This document shows positions 24,711 through 36,821 of a DNA stretch of 64,000 nt, piece by piece; position 1 is the first letter of the stretch; each line of letters begins with the position of its first letter. Below the pieces are notes generated by a model. That model worked only from the letters and a program-made list of their open reading frames with translations, searched no databases and was not told the DNA's origin. Source of the stretch: Amphiduros pacificus (taxonomy: Eukaryota > Annelida > Polychaeta > Phyllodocida > Hesionidae); contig OX439000.1 of the NCBI GenBank assembly GCA_949316495.1, forward strand, positions 71,368,570-71,432,569, written 5' to 3'. The position numbers and the translations under genes are program-made.

Positions 24711-25432
24711 CCTTGTCATCGCGATAACTTGAGAACAAATGATGGCAGCTTCATGAAACTTGACACACATAAGCATCTGGTGAAAACCTCGGACGAGTTC
24801 GATGGACGGCGACCTTGACCTATTTTTTAAGGTCACAGGGACAATTATGTGAAATCCCAAGAATTGCAATAACTTAAGAACAAATGATGGCAGCTTTATG
24901 AGATTTGACACACATAAGCATCTGGTGAAGACCTCAGAATATTTTCTATGAAACATGACCTTCATCTACTTTCAAGGTCACAGGGACAATTATTTGAAAT
25001 CATCCTTGTCATCGTGATAACTTGAGAACAAATGATGACAGCTTCATGAAACTTGACACACATAAGCATCTGGTGAAAACCTTGAATGAGTTCGATGGAC
25101 GGTGACCTTGACCTATTTTTCAAGGTCACAGGGACATAGGGACAATTATGTGAAATCCCTAGAATCACAATAACTCTAGAACAAATGATGGCAGCTTTAT
25201 GAGATTTGACACACATGAGCAACTGTTGAAGACCTCAGACATTTTTCAATGGAACATGACCTTCACCTACTTTTCAAGGTCACAGTGACAATTATGTGAA
25301 ATCCCTATCATTGCTATAACTCGAGAACGAATGATGGCAGCTTTATGAGACTTGACACAGATAAGCATCTGGTGAAGACCTCAGTGAAGACCTTCACCTA
25401 CTTTTCAAGGTCACAGGAACAATTATGTGGTG
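24711..25432 (+). repeat. Dimeric tandem array of ~140-bp units bearing TCAAGGTCA motifs
   Basis: Five units start near 24711, 24860, 25001, 25160 and 25304. Each contains GATAACTTGAGAACAAATGA or a close variant, then CTTGACACACATAAGCATCT, then an inverted pair of TGACCTT / AAGGTCACAGGGACAATTA. Units 1 and 3 share one version (..GAGTTCGATGGACGG..), while 2, 4 and 5 share another (..GACCTCAG..). The array is therefore organised as A-B-A-B-B. Confidence 0.85.
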
Positions 25433-25948
25433 CGGTGACGTTTTGTTCACTAATATTGTGTCGAGCGAATGTTGTGCAATAAGTTACCAGGGCTGAGGGT
25501 TGATGCATCTCTGATGCCTATGTTTTGAAATGTTTTTGAACATTTCTTCCTAAATGATCATTTAAATCCTTTTCAAGAGCAGAATTGAGCAGATAGTGAT
25601 TTTGACCAATCAAAATGCATGTTACATATCAAATTTGGCCCCAACTTGATCTTGATTCTCATTGGCTATGTTATTCAAAATGGCAGCCCCCTTGACAACT
25701 TAGTGATAGCTATTAGATTTTTGAAAAAATCACAAATTTTGTGCATGAAATATTGTATTGGTAACATGATAATGATTTGCAAAATATTAATGAATATCTC
25801 ATCAAAACTGAATTGGGATCTTGTATGGAAAATCATAACCTGGTTGCCTATTGCACTTTATCTCAGTTCATGTGTTTTCATTCAAGTCAGCAGAGCTATC
25901 AACCCATGGGGTTATGTTTATTTCGTGTCTCTGACCTTATTGAGGATG

Positions 25949-26502
25949 GCTTCCTCGTAGTAGATTTCCTTATGGGAGACTTCCTTATTGGAGACTTCCT
26001 TATTGGAGACTTCCTTATGGGAGACGTCCTTGTGGGAGACTTCCTTATGGGAGACTTCCTTATGGGAGACTTCCTTATTGGAGACTTCCTTATGGGAGAC
26101 GTCCTTGTGGGAGACTTCCTTGTGGGAAGCTTCCTTATGGGAGACTTCCTTATGGGAGACTTCCTTATGGGAGACTTCCTTATTGGAGACTTCCTTATGG
26201 GAGACGTCCTTGTGGGAGACTTACTTATGGGAAGCTTCCTTATGGGAGACTTCCTTGTGGGAAGCTTCCTTATGGGAGACTTCCTTATGGGAGACATACT
26301 TTTGGGAAGCTTCCTTATGGGAGACTTATTTATGGGAAGCTTCCTTATGGGAGACTTCCTTATGGGAGACTTCCTTATGGGAGACTTCCTTATTGGAGAC
26401 TTCCTTATGGGAGACGTCCTTGTGGGAGACTTCCTTATGGGAGACTTCCTTATGGGAAGCTTCCTTATGGGAAGCTTCCTTATGGGAGACTTCCTTTAAG
26501 AC
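25949..26502. repeat. 15-bp minisatellite
   Basis: About 37 copies of a 15-base unit, GACTTCCTTATGGGA, with recurring variants GACGTCCTTGTGGGA and AGCTTCCTTATGGGA. As 15 is divisible by 3 and no unit has a stop, frames on both strands stay open (GDFLM, WETSL and SPIRK repeats). No start context, splice site or flanking domain supports a gene. Confidence 0.95.
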
Positions 26503-27590
26503 GGTCTTTGATAATCACCAGTCAAAAAATCCCATTTCCGAGCATATCTTTACTACAAATAAGATACCTTTGTTCTGTCAATTGTTTTACGATCCACTCA
26601 GATGAGCTCTCACAAAAAGTATCAGGCAGAAGTTCTATTAAAACAAGAAGTGGCTAGAAGCTCATCACTGGCAACAACATTAAAACTGTAATGTGAGCTC
26701 ATGTCCCGCAGAAATACACTGAAAACAGAATACAATGAGAGAATCCTATTCGTTGTGATATCTGTCTGTGCAGGTTTACACAAGAGCACAAAAATACACA
26801 GTGTCCATGATGATCATGTGCTATTTAATTTATTACTTGCCTGAGGCACATTTTTCTATACCAACACGTTTTACCTGTGACAAAGCAAACATCACAAGCA
26901 TAAATAAACACATTCTTATTCGAACGTGAAATTCATTTAATATTGGAAATTTGCTATTTGAGTTTTTTTTCTGAATGTACCATTATGTAGATACCCACGC
27001 ACCCTTTAAAGGTTTGGGTCATGAATTCATGTAGAAATATATATATACCCTGTCCCAAACGGATAAGTCCCTTCTTTTGCTTTAGTAGACATCTTATGAA
27101 AATCCTAAATACAGCACTGTTGGCCCCAAGGTTTATACAATTCTAGAGGTGGAGGGATTGCCACAATGGATGAGTATGTGAAGTATATCAATGGTTCTTC
27201 CATCTAACTCTTTCTGTATACCTTTACGGTGCCCCCAGAGACTCCAAATCTTTCTGATGAATATAATGAAAACTCTGATTATAGACACATTACTTAGACA
27301 GATTTCTCAAATCATTTTCTAGGATCCTCATATTGATTTTTAACCATTTGGACACGGTATATATCCAGATATATGTATATTAATCATTTGGACACGGTAT
27401 ATATATATTGATCTGTGTTTTCAGATCATGTGTTGGTACATGAAGCCTACACCCTGCTAGTTATAATCATCTGTTTGGTTCATTTTCATACAGTTTTATT
27501 TACTTCCATTGCATGCTTATACATTCTCATGTTATCATACTAGTCTTGTTAAATTTGTTTCTGTTAGTCATTCCAGTTGTTAAACATAGC
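26503..27590. other. Non-coding stretch
   Basis: No gene or transposon is recognised. A short tandem phrase, CATTTGGACACGGTATATAT, occurs at about 27348 and again at about 27388. Confidence 0.4.
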
Positions 27591-27595
27591 ATATA

Positions 27596-27690
<95 letters not shown>
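27591..27690. repeat. (AT)n microsatellite
   Basis: A hundred bases of AT dinucleotide with one C interruption near 27613. Confidence 0.97.
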
Positions 27691-27692
<2 letters not shown>

Positions 27693-28383
27693 TTGACCTA
27701 CAAAAGACGTCAAATACTAAATATCTAATATGAAATGAACTTCACTCTCGTCATTCTAGTTTATCGAAGTGAATCTGTGTCATGACATCTTAAATTGCAA
27801 AGGACCGTTTTTCATCAATGATATTTCAAAACACTAAAGAAGAGGAAACTTTCATTGTGAGTATGATTTCCGCTTAAAATGATTGAAACGATCGTATAAT
27901 ACGCATCTAAATCTGGACCTATATGTACCAAGTTACAAAACAGGTGAGCAAACAGTGATACGGTCTTGCAGTTCCTGTTTGGTTTATTCTTATTTGAAAA
28001 TAACTTTATGTACTGACTGACCAAGAGGATGTTTTCCTGAAGCCAATTGGAATAATCAAAATATCACACACTATGAATACTTGAGAAGGTAAATTTGTTG
28101 TTCATCAGAGCAAAGGTTACTGGCAGAACAATACACCAACCTATCATGTATATTAACAGCAACTTATATTTTAACGTCTACAGGAATTTTTGCTGTAAAT
28201 ACTTTTTGTGTCTACAGTAACTTTTGCTGTTTTTGCTGTAGAATATTACATCGTTTGTTTTGATTAGCGTTGATTAATGAGATACCAGGCTGACCATTTG
28301 ATACTGTTATACTGTTATTTTAGTTTGGGTAGATCTTGCTGTAAAATACAGCAAACATTTACAGATATCTCTTACAATACAAA

Positions 28384-28706
28384 GGCCACGGGCCGTGGCG
28401 CAGTTGGTTAGAGCGCCAGCTTATTAGCACCAGTTCCTCTGTGGTGATCCAAAGGTCGTGGGTTCGAACCCCGGCCGTGCCGAGATTGAACTCATGATAC
28501 AATTTCCCACATGAGCTGAGGCCCGTGCCTAAAGGGTTAACCCGTTGTCCTTGTAAATCTGTGACCGGGTGGGTTGTCATGTCAAGGACCTGCGACATGA
28601 CAATTCAGTGAGGCAGCACTATATCTGCTACAAGTAGGTCTCATCACGAAATGACTGAAATAATGTTGAAAGTGATGTAAAACCCCAAACAAACAAACAA
28701 ACAAAC
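28384..28706 (+). mobile_element. tRNA-derived SINE, family 1, full-length
   Basis: The head GGCCGTGGCGCAGTTGGTTA holds an RNA polymerase III A box (TGGCGCAGTTGG), and GGTTCGAACCC is the B box about 60 bases later. A body with GACCGGGTGGGTTGTCATGT follows, then a tail AAAGTGATGTAAAACCCCAA ending in (CAAA)n. A second copy lies at 59865 and a headless one at 30376. The internal promoter would be recognised by Pol III; mobilisation depends on a LINE. Confidence 0.88.
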
Positions 28707-28810
28707 TTACAATACAAAACGGAATCTGTATGAATATCCATTATGAACAGCCATGTTGCACCTTGTCGCACGTTTGCACCAATGACGATAAAGAGAGAGG
28801 AGTTCTTTAA

Positions 28811-29264
28811 CGTTAGGGGGAACAGGGACACAGAGGATCACAACTATATGAAATGTCTTGTTGATTGTTGACATGTTTGAAAATTCTGTTCTGTTTATTT
28901 AAACTAAATAGCATTATCATTAGACTAGCAAAAGAGTAATGCCTTAGTTTTGCTAATCTTTTTCTGATTTTTACCTCAACTTTAAATCTGAAATGATTAA
29001 AAATGATAACATTTTAAAAGCAAATTAATTTAAATCTAAAATGATTGAAAATGATAAATTTCTTAAAAGGAAATTAGTCAAAAAAGTCAAAAGAAAATGT
29101 CATCCCTTTGCATTTGATACATTACAAGCAGAAGTCGGTTTTGTAGTTATTTTTTACACAAAACAATCATCTTGCACTATGTCATTTTTTGGGATTCAAA
29201 TGTGGGGGACATGATTTGTTTTGGCGGGTAAAAAGAACTTTAGAAGACACTGTTCCCCCTAACG
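28811..29264. mobile_element. Small TTAA-flanked MITE
   Basis: Perfect 15-base inverted ends, CGTTAGGGGGAACAG and its complement, bound a 454-bp segment. TTAA lies directly outside both ends (28807-28810 and 29265-29268), the target duplication used by piggyBac-type elements. The interior is AT-rich, with no coding capacity and two similar phrases AAATCTGAAATGATTAAAAA / AAATCTAAAATGATTGAAAA. Assignment to piggyBac is inferred from TTAA only; TIR sequence alone does not prove it. Confidence 0.7.
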
Positions 29265-29268
29265 TTAA

Positions 29269-30375
29269 TTAATGGAGGGTTGATCTTTGTAAGCATAAAC
29301 ATTGGTGATGTTTGCATATGTGAGCTCGTATCTGGTCGTTGTGGAAACTTCATTATATACATGGCTGAAAACCTTGGAGCTTTTCAAGCCCATAATGTAT
29401 GCCCATGATCCCATGCAAATGCCTTTTACAAACATGACAGCAAACACAGAATGGCCCCTTCTCAAATGTTTGAGTGTGATTTAGACAGTATTCGTAACAT
29501 GTTTACTCTGCATTACATAGGTAGTATTCAATTATCCTGTTTTATTCATTTCCCTGTTTTTTTTTTATCTTATTTAACGTTTGGAATTCCCCAAGCGAAA
29601 AATACTTGCCTTGCTCACAAAAATATCATCAAATCTGAATTGACCAACATCAGGTCATAAACTGTAATGAGGAGTCTAAAACATCAACTCACCAATCAAT
29701 ACAACGGCCAGTACACAACAAATCAATTTTCTTTCACCAATCAGTGCACAGCCAGATTTTTATGAATGCCGATGACTTGCTGTCGATTGTGAACGCACCT
29801 TTATAGTGTTGGTGGCATGATGATATGTTAGAGAAGTCCTGCTATGGGGGGGTACATAATATTTGGCATTTATCGAATTAGATATGATAAATTAAATATC
29901 TTCAATTGTAAAGAATTTTTTTTAAATCAATGTTTTTTTTTTCAAAATATGTTGTTGAAACAAAAACATGTGGAGCATTAATTAGATCATTCAGTGTACA
30001 AAAGGCGATAAACACCATCTTGAGTGAAACCCTCAGCGGTGAAGTGATGATTTTAAAAGGAAAGAAATAGGTCATCGAGATTCATAAGTGATAGTCACAG
30101 GGGTATCGCTACAGATAAAGATTTCCTGAATCTCTGAGTTGCATGGCTAGTTTATTTAATTACATGGGTCAAGTTCATGTAAAGTTCACATCTGCTTTTG
30201 CTTATTTGCTCTTCAGGTGGACATGAATACAAAGGAAAGAGGAACTGGTTCACCCATGCCGTGTGTGTGTGTTTGAAATAAACAAAGACAAAACTATTAC
30301 AATCTGTTGAAACATGTAATCAGTATTAATCTATGGCTAACACTTCATTTTCGAGGTGCCCATAATTTAGGATGA
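29269..30375. other. Non-coding stretch
   Basis: No recognisable gene or repeat. Small frames (29265-29660) overlap on opposite strands without motifs. Confidence 0.4.
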
Positions 30376-30584
30376 TTTGTTTGTTTGTTTGGGGTTTTAC
30401 ATCACTTTCAACATTATTTCAGTCATTTCATAATGAGATCTACTTGTAGATATAGTGCTGTCTCACAGAATTGTCATGTCGCTGGTTCTTGACCTGACAA
30501 CCCACCTGATCACAGATTTACAAGGACAACTGGGCACTTGCCTCAGCTCATATGTGAATTTGTATCATGACTCAAGAGCAAGAA
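30376..30584 (-). mobile_element. SINE family 1 fragment lacking its tRNA head
   Basis: Read on the minus strand it matches the body and tail of the SINE at 28384: GACATGACAATTCTGTGAGA, ACTGAAATAATGTTGAAAGT, then GATGTAAAACCCCAAACAAA. The match begins near GACTCAAGAGCA at 30584, so the tRNA-like head is missing, as expected for a 5'-truncated retrocopy. Confidence 0.85.
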
Positions 30585-30673
30585 GACGAGTACAGCAATG
30601 GGTCCCTCGTAATATTACCAAAGAAAAAGATGCCGTGGTATAACCAAACCAGTTTCGACAGTATTTTGTGTCT

Positions 30674-31907
30674 GCAGTTGATGGCCATGGCAGTTGATGG
30701 CCATGGCAGTTGATGGCCATGGCAGTTGATGGCCATGGCAGTTGATGGCCATGGCAGTTGATGGCCATGGCAGTTGATGGCCATGGCAGTTGATGGCATG
30801 GCAGTTGATGGCCATGACAGTTGATGGCCATGGCAGTTGATGGCCATGGCAGTTGATGGCCATGGCAGTTGATGGCCATGGCAGTTGATGGCCATGGCAG
30901 TTGATGGCCATGGCAGTTGATGGCCATGGCAGTTGATGGCCATGGCAGTTGATGGCCATGGCAGTTGATGGCCATGGCAGTTGATGGCCATGGCAGTTGA
31001 TGGCCATGGCAGTTGATGGCCATGGCAGTTGATGGCCATGGCAGTTGATGGCCATGGCAGTTGATGGCCATGGCAGTTGATGGCCATGACAGTTGATGGC
31101 CATGGCAGTTGATGGCCATGGCAGTTGATGGCCATGGCAGTTGATGGCCATGGCAGTTGATGGCCATGGCAGTTGATGGCCATGGCAGTTGATGGCCATG
31201 GCAGTTGATGGCCATGGCAGTTGATGGCCATGGCAGTTGATGGGCATGGCAGTTGATGGGCAAGGCAGTTGATGGCCATGGCAGTTGATGGCCATGGCAG
31301 TTGATGGCCATGGCAGTTGATGGCCATGGCAGTTGATGGCCATGGCAGTTGATGGCCATGGCAGTTGATGGCCATGGCAGTTGATGGCCATGACAGTTGA
31401 TGGCCATGGCAGTTGATGGCCATGGCAGTTGATGGCCATGGCAGTTGATGGCCATGGCAGTTGATGGCCATGGCAGTTGATGGCCATGGCAGTTGATGGC
31501 CATGGCAGTTGATGGCCATGGCAGTTGATGGCCATGGCAGTTGATGGCCATGGCAGTTGATGGCCATGACAGTTGATGGCCATGGCAGTTGATGGCCATG
31601 GCAGTTGATGGCCATGGCAGTTGATTGCCATGGCAGTTGATGGCCATGGCAGTTGATGGCCATGGCAGTTGATGGCCATGGCAGTTGATGGCCATGGCAG
31701 TTGATGGCCATGGCAGTTGATGGCCATGGCAGTTGATGGCCATGGCAGTTGATGGCCATGACAGTTGATGGCCATGGCAGTTGATGGCCATGGCAGTTGA
31801 TGGCCATGGCAGTTGATTGCCATGGCAGTTGATGGCCATGGCAGTTGATGGCCATGGCAGTTGATGGCCATGGCAGTTGATGGCCATGGCAGTTGATGGC
31901 CATGGCA
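30674..31907. repeat. 16-bp minisatellite, about 77 copies
   Basis: Near-perfect tandem copies of GCAGTTGATGGCCATG with rare single-base variants (GACAGTTG, TTGATTGCC, TGGGCATGG). The unit contains overlapping palindromes (ATGGCCAT, GCCATGGC). The 16-base period is not a multiple of 3, so all three minus-strand frames stay open for over 400 codons with the same 16-residue period. These are not genes. Confidence 0.97.
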
Positions 31908-32029
31908 TTGTTTATATCATCACAATTTACACTATACTGTTGCATAATGTGAGAAATATTATTCCCGAGTTATAGAGTTTGTATTAAAAAGACACGTTTT
32001 TGCTGGAAGACCTATTCTGCTATTCTGTG

Positions 32030-32400
32030 AGTTTAAGGCACTTTTTGATGAATCTACATTTTAAACTATAGCTGATATAAGGAATGTCAGCAATGTGGGT
32101 TAAAAACCTTGTGTGAGTGGTTCTGACTGCTATATTCCATGCGGTGCAGAGTTTATCAGCTGATGGACAATACAAGTTCCATAAAGGGGATCCATAAAAG
32201 CCGTATCCATGAGCTGTCATTAGCCGACCTTTGCATAGTGGATATGCAACATCTGATGCCTCAGTCTTTGTAAAGCCTTTTATATGCTTCACTTCCTTAA
32301 AGAAGTCCCGAGGACGGGACATCATTGCATCAAGGAACTTGGATCTTTTAAGAGGCTCTGCCTGTAAAAACCTGCAAAATGTGGTGAAGGGTGTTCTCAC
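32030..32400 (-). pseudogene. LINE ORF2 fragment with internal deletion
   Basis: The minus-strand frame begins FLDAMMSRPRDFFKEVKHIK, typical of the linker between endonuclease and RT in Jockey/CR1-type LINEs. It then passes directly to HGYGFYGSPLWNLYCPSADK and AWNIAVRTTHTRFLTHIADI, typical of the region after the RT. The RT core between them is missing, so this is an internally deleted fragment. It is a different family from the LINE at 17821. Confidence 0.6.
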
Positions 32401-33785
32401 AGATCAAGACAAGCCATATATCATTTGAAAGGGTAGGGTCTAGGGTCTAACTAAGATTTTTGCCAAGGGATTTTTTTCATAAATTGATGGTTGCCATAGT
32501 AACATCATTTAAACACCCCAAAGTCAGGGTACCCCTTTTTAACAAAAAACACACATTTGAAAAATAAAAATCCATAAATTCTGCAATATTTGCATCAAAA
32601 CTGTTCTTAATGGAATTGTATTGATCTATAATGCATGTATTTATTATATAGGACCAGTCTTTAGATTTTCATATTTGACCTTTACTTGACCCTTGACCTC
32701 ATTAAATCAATATAGTGGTGTCCCCTGGTGGCCATGTTCGGAACTAGAGCCAAAATGTGAAAAACAAGGCAAGTTTATGGACATTTTTCTCCCAAGGCCA
32801 GCCAGATCAAGAAGTCTCACTATTATGGCAATATAGAGCAACACCTATATAACCAACATCAACAATAAAATTTGCGAGAACTTTTTATATATTTTTTTTA
32901 AACCCTGAGGAAAAAATGAAAAATCAAATTTGTCATTTTTGCTCTTCAATAAACAATACAAGTAAAATATAATCACAAGACACCTAAATCATATGGGAAA
33001 TGAACATAATCTCACACAATCACACCTGAGGGACTCTAGTTGATGTTGGTAAAAAAAAACATATTCAAGGTCAAAGGTTAAAGTCAAGGTCATGCATCAA
33101 ATTTATGACATTTTTCTCCTTTTTACTGATTTTTGAGAAATATGAACAAATGTTATGAAACAAAAACATTATATAATTTAATAAGATGTATGATTATCAA
33201 GTTAGGTTGGTTATTACAAGCCTGTAAAATATTTCTGTATAGAATTTAAACTTAAATAACATGTTTTTTTCAAATTATTGTCCAAGGTCATTGGTGTAAA
33301 TCTGCACAAAAATGACGTGCAAAAATGCTGATTTTATTCAAATAATGTGTTAACAACCACAATTATAGAACAATGTGTATGATTCTGTTCACATATCTTG
33401 CATATCACAAAACCTATTCATTGATATGGAATTCTGGGATGAAAAGGTCAAATTAAGGTCAATTGGTCAAGGTCAAATTACAAAAAAATGATCAATTTCA
33501 TCCGAAATTTTGTCTGATTTAGACAAATCTCAGGGATTATATAAATATTTCTCAATGAGTCATTACTGATCAAAAATGCATGCATTTATTTATTCAACTC
33601 AGTCTTTATAGTAATATATTTGACCTTTGGAAAATAAAAATATCAATGTCAGAGGTCAAGGCCATGTATCAAATATGGGTTTTTCTCAATTTTCCTTTTT
33701 TTAAATAATGTGCAATCTACGATTATGAAATATATTGCATACATTTGAGTATTTTCTGTTATGTAAGTCAAACACAACCTACATA
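32350..33785 (+). repeat. Arm 1 of a 1.4-kb dispersed repeat (inverted copy at 55.85-57.46 kb)
   Basis: From AAGAGGCTCTGCCTG near 32350 through ATATGGAATTCTGGGATGAA (33426) to TTATGTAAGTCAAAC (33760), the sequence matches the reverse complement of 55845-57460 with scattered differences, about 85-90% by eye. It carries several TCAAGGTCA-type motifs. No coding capacity is seen except the LINE fragment at its left edge. Confidence 0.82.
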
Positions 33786-33829
33786 TACTCTTCATGTACT
33801 CTTCAATGTCCTAAATCATTTGCTATTAG

Positions 33830-34870
33830 CTATGTTGCTATGGTGACAAAGATATCAAAATACCTTGTCCTCAGTTAAGTCCAATTTTTCGAATCGTGAT
33901 GATTTTTGCAATGCTTTGCATTGCAATTACTCATTATAATGACATTGATTGAACAAACTATGTTATCTATAATGATACACACAGGTCATGCCCTTAATTT
34001 ACATACAAAAAAAATATTTCAGATCAAATGTGTTGCTATGGTAATGAGGTGATGTAATTACCTTGTCACTCACTCAGACTGAATTCACCGATTTTGATGA
34101 TTTTCACGATATTTAACAATCTTATTATAAATGAAAAACAACTTGAATGTACCATTTATATAGTCTTTTGTGATAAACACAGTCCATAACTTTATGTTTC
34201 CCACATTGAAAAGTTCAGATCATATGCATTGCTATGGTAACCAGGTGATAAAGACAGCCAGTCCCTGACTCTGACTGACATCACTGATTTTGATGATTTT
34301 TGCGATATTCAGCATTTTATTCTTAATGAAAAACAACTTGAATGCCCCATTTATATAGTCTCTTGTGATAAACACAGTCAATAACTTTATGTTACCCAAA
34401 GTGAAAAGTTCAGATCAAATGCATTGCTATGGTAACCAGGTGATAAAAATACCTTGTCCCTCACTCAGACTAAATTTACTGATTTTGATGAATTTGAGCG
34501 ATATTCAATATTGTTTTTGTAAATGATAACCAACTTGAGTATACCAATTTTATAGTCTTTTGTAATAAACATGGCCCATACTTTTATATTCCACACATAA
34601 AATGTGTGGAATATAAATGAGTTGCATGCGTTGCTGTGGTAACCAGGCGATGAAATTACTTTGTCCCTCACTCAGACTAAATATGCAGATTTTTGACAAT
34701 TTTCAGCTATATTCAATGTTGTTGTTCTAAATGATAACCAACTTGAATGTACCATTTATATAGTCTGTTATAATGAACATGGCCCATACCTTCATGCTTT
34801 ACACATTGTTGCCATGGTAAACAGGTAAACTTACCCATTTTTTTATGGTTTCCCTTTGTTTTCAATAATA
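33830..34870 (+). repeat. Satellite-like array of ~195-bp units
   Basis: The phrase TTGCTATGGTAACCAGGTGA or a close form recurs near 33834, 34033, 34232, 34425, 34632 and 34809, giving periods of about 180-205 bases. Between copies CCCTCACTCAGACT, GATTTTGATGATTTT and ACCATTTATATAGTCTTTTG repeat in order. About five diverged units; non-coding. Confidence 0.85.
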
Positions 34871-34959
34871 ATTAAGAATAATTAACTTTATCAGCATGAA
34901 AAGTAAATAAACTTCGCTCATACAATCTCTCTACGAAATTTCATATTTTCGAAATAACG

Positions 34960-36089
34960 TATGTCGGACAAAGTAAATCGATTCTACTTGCGGTATAAAT
35001 GATAAATAAAGGTATTTACTCAATATTATCGCTTTTAAAAAACAATTCGAGCCAGACTTTGATGTTTTCCCATTCAGCGGTGTCACTGATGGTAATTATC
35101 AGCGTTCACAGCATTTCATTATTGTTTCCACTTCTTTGAGTCCTGTCTTCCCTTTTTGACAGAAATGCTTTCACACACAGATCGATTTTAATTGCGTTTA
35201 CATAGAAGTAAAACGTAAATATGATGTCCATGACTTCCTTGAACTTAACGTAAAATTCGCAACACGAGGAGAAGCCAGGGATCCATTATTGCGCAATATA
35301 TCAATATTTCAATGCAAGTTGATAGGCTCCAATTGTTTTCGCGCCAAAAATAAGACCTTGTCCCTGTCGCTTCCGCTTTTCAAAATGCCGACTTTGTTTT
35401 GTGTATGCATGTCGTAATTTGTGATAATATTTACCAGTATTTATCATTTAAAACGCAATTAGAATCAATCTGCTACGTCCGATATCCGTTATGCTTTGTT
35501 TTGATGCTTTTCAAAATTGTGACCATGTGTTGCGTAATGCATGTTATAAATGGATGGATGGGTTTATTCTGTTCTTGGCTTGCAAACGTAAAATGTAATA
35601 ATATTGGGTAAATACCTTTATTTATCATTTAAAACAGAATAAAAATCGATCCACTACGTCCCATATCTGTTATTTCATAAATATGAAAGGCCAAGGACGT
35701 CACGTACATGTACATCGTATTTACATTTTACAACATGGAGAAATTCTCGACCTGCGAAGCATAATTTGTGATAATATTGTGTAAATACCTTTATTTATCA
35801 TTTAAAATGCAATTAAAATCGATCTGCTATGTCCAATATCTGTTATGTCGAAAATACGAACATCATATTTACGTTTTACCATAAATACTCATGTATAAGA
35901 CCGTTAAGATCTTATTGCGTAAGCATATTTAGGTTTCACTTTTAAAATGGCCGCCAAACTTATATGGTACCAGTGCCGATGTCTCAAGAAAAAAACGACT
36001 CGTCTTATTTTCGGAAATTGGACTTTTCAAGCAAAATAACCTCAATTTTGGGGGGTTGTCTTATACGCAAGTCGTCTTATATAATATAA
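34960..36089. mobile_element. Fold-back TIR element, copy 1 (5'-truncated, split by a retroelement)
   Basis: It shares with 52019-53929 the ~100-bp monomer ATACCTTTATTTATCATTTA...ATCGAT(C)CGCTACGTC, present in reverse at 34962-35050 and forward near 35416, 35596 and 35770. It also shares TTATCAGCGTTCACAG and TTTTGACAGAAATGCTTTCA. Its right end, GTCGTCTTATATAA, is interrupted by the gypsy-type element and resumes as TATAAGAGTAAATAC at 41861. The left inverted end is not found. Confidence 0.7.
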
Positions 36090-36233
36090 TGATCAAGGAG
36101 AATCATAACAAGACGCTGCCATTGCGGGTGCATATAACATAGTAATCTTTATTGAGTACAAACGGAACGGAACCAGGTTCAGGCTATATGTAAAATAGCA
36201 ACTCTATCAGTGGCGGGAAATCAATCCATTACA
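36090..36233 (-). repeat. 3' LTR of the gypsy-type element
   Basis: 144 bases, matching 41717-41860 base for base as far as I can read. The duplication TATAA precedes it at 36085-36089. Confidence 0.93.
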
Positions 36234-36821
36234 TCTCCCCAAACTTTTAGACATATCTTGTACCAATAAAATACCTGTATAAACAAATACTTCTGTTTTG
36301 TAAAATAAACATTGAGCAATAAAATATGAAGCTCAAACCTTCTTGTTTTACTTTTATGCTTTAACCAATAATTCTAAATTGAACACAACATGGTAACAAT
36401 GAACCATTCTCACATTTTGCTATCAAGTGAAATATACATTTTCAATTTCAATTCTATAATACACTCTCTTTCCCCTTGAACAGAAAAGTAAAAATATCCC
36501 TTTAAAGTTGAACATTTACAAACATTCATGCTAGAGATTTTACCATAGTAATTAAATGAAAAATATAGATTTCACACTCAAATCATTTTACCATATTCAT
36601 TGAATGAAAAGCATAGATTCACATCAATGTCATATTCAGATATGGAAATTAAAATGAAAATTATTTCTCTTTACTTTTACTGTCTCTGAGTTTAAACTAA
36701 AGTCTCTGAACTGTCTTTGGATCATTTCTTTAGCAAATTCAAGATAACATCATTCATTTAAACATAAAATGTCATGAAAATATGTTGCATTTCACACATT
36801 TGACCAATTTCACTTTCAAAC

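Noticed and set aside
25777-26605. Long frames with GDFLM, WETSL and SPIRK repeats
   Set aside because: Produced by a 15-bp minisatellite without stops; no flanking coding signals.
28391-28482. Functional tRNA gene
   Set aside because: A and B boxes are present, but the head continues into a SINE body and tail shared with two other copies.
30674-31907. Possible CRISPR array
   Set aside because: Repeats are contiguous with no unique spacers, no cas genes, and the genome is eukaryotic.
30565-31945. Three overlapping minus-strand open frames of 418-457 codons
   Set aside because: All are translations of the 16-bp minisatellite in three frames with the same 16-residue period; no domain or splice support.
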